A DNA stretch of 5,534 nucleotides, taken from positions 1 through 5,534 of the forward strand of contig DFST01000033.1 of the NCBI GenBank assembly GCA_002378975.1, in the 5' to 3' direction. Positions 5,165-5,534 of the stretch are shown piece after piece; positions within the stretch are counted from its first letter, which is position 1, and every line of letters starts with the position of its first letter. A model generated the notes under the pieces. The model saw nothing but the letters and a program-made list of their open reading frames with translations. It was not told where the DNA came from and ran no database searches. Source of the stretch: Chitinophagaceae bacterium UBA3430 (GTDB taxonomy: Bacteria; Bacteroidota; Bacteroidia; Chitinophagales; Chitinophagaceae). Both the position numbers and the translations under genes were made by a program.

Positions 5165-5534
5165 ATGCAAGCAGCCACGATTCAAGCAACCGTTCGGGAA
5201 GCCATCCAAAGGGTACTTTCATCTGAACACGGATGGTCCGGCGACGCGAACAGCCTGGTCATCAACCAGACCAAGCCTGAATTCGAAGGTGACCTGACCT
5301 TGGTGTTGTTCGGATTGGCCAAAACACTCGGACAGGCCCCGGATAAAATTGGTGAATCCTTGGGCTCAACACTGACCACGCAGTTTCCACAATTGTTCAG
5401 TGGATACCAGCTGGTCAAAGGGTTTTTGAATCTTTCCCTACAAGATCAACAGTGGATTTTTGCATTTGAGCAACAGCATCGGATGGCATCGATCGTTGAT
5501 CCATCTCAGCCGGCTCAACGCATCATGGTGGAAT
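5165..5534 (+). CDS. argS: Arginyl-tRNA synthetase, N-terminal 123 residues, cut by window edge
   Basis: ArgS is the cytoplasmic class I synthetase that charges tRNA-Arg with arginine. From the ATG at 5165 the frame reads MQAATIQATVREAIQRVL and stays open to the window edge. The fragment covers the ArgS-specific N-terminal domain, which recognises the tRNA elbow: NQTKPEFEGDLTLVLFGLAK (34-53) is diagnostic, followed by YQLVKGFLNLSL (81-92). The last residues, RIMVE, lead directly into the expected MVEYSSPN segment and its class I HIGH-type motif, just outside the window; the final base t fits a Tyr codon. About four-fifths of a normal ArgS of 550-600 residues is missing. No Shine-Dalgarno is visible. 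The start codon shares CATG (5164-5167) with a possible ATG of the divergent GtrA-family gene. Confidence 0.95.
   Translation, partial: MQAATIQATVREAIQRVLSSEHGWSGDANSLVINQTKPEFEGDLTLVLFGLAKTLGQAPDKIGESLGSTLTTQFPQLFSGYQLVKGFLNLSLQDQQWIFAFEQQHRMASIVDPSQPAQRIMVE

Noticed and set aside
5182..5418. A 78-codon minus-strand open frame at the right end
   Set aside because: It is antisense to the clear ArgS N-terminal domain.

Overview
The window looks like ordinary chromosomal DNA from a member of the Bacteroidota, most likely the Chitinophagia/Sphingobacteriia side. Three things point that way. The pyridoxal-phosphate decarboxylase at the left edge has the Bacteroidota arginine decarboxylase form (YCYCTKSSH, GGGFPIK, TEFGSFTVGE). 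The start codons lack Shine-Dalgarno sequences and have A-rich or very short leaders. Several starts are preceded by elements resembling the Bacteroidota -7 promoter box TAnnTTTG. I see no phage, transposon, CRISPR, tRNA or rRNA sequence and no sign of recent transfer.

Layout, left to right. Positions 1-1022 (minus) hold the N-terminal 340 residues of the arginine decarboxylase; the gene runs off the left edge. Positions 1023-1136 hold a candidate promoter for that gene and a strong intrinsic terminator for the gene upstream. Positions 1137-3035 (minus) are a complete dnaK of 632 residues, standing alone without grpE or dnaJ beside it. Positions 3036-3218 form a divergent control region with a short dyad and a pair of imperfect repeats. 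Positions 3219-4610 (plus) encode an exported, cysteine-rich protein of the DUF4403 type with no known function. It meets tail to tail, with an 11-bp overlap, a GtrA-family four-helix membrane protein at 4600-5106 (minus). A 58-bp divergent gap then leads to argS (arginyl-tRNA synthetase) at 5165 (plus), which runs off the right edge after 123 residues.

The genes do not form one pathway. They are a set of separately transcribed units: polyamine/agmatine synthesis (arginine decarboxylase), protein folding (DnaK), an envelope protein (DUF4403), probable polyprenyl-linked sugar handling in the membrane (GtrA) and translation (ArgS). Arginine is a substrate of both edge genes, but they are far apart and I read nothing into that.

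I did not find a convincing new system. The points most worth a second look are a recurring arrangement in which a -7-like element sits exactly 5 nt from the chosen start codon at three genes (possible leaderless mRNAs), the uncharacterised exported DUF4403 protein, the repeats and dyad upstream of dnaK, and the very tight gene junctions at 4600-4610 and 5107-5164.
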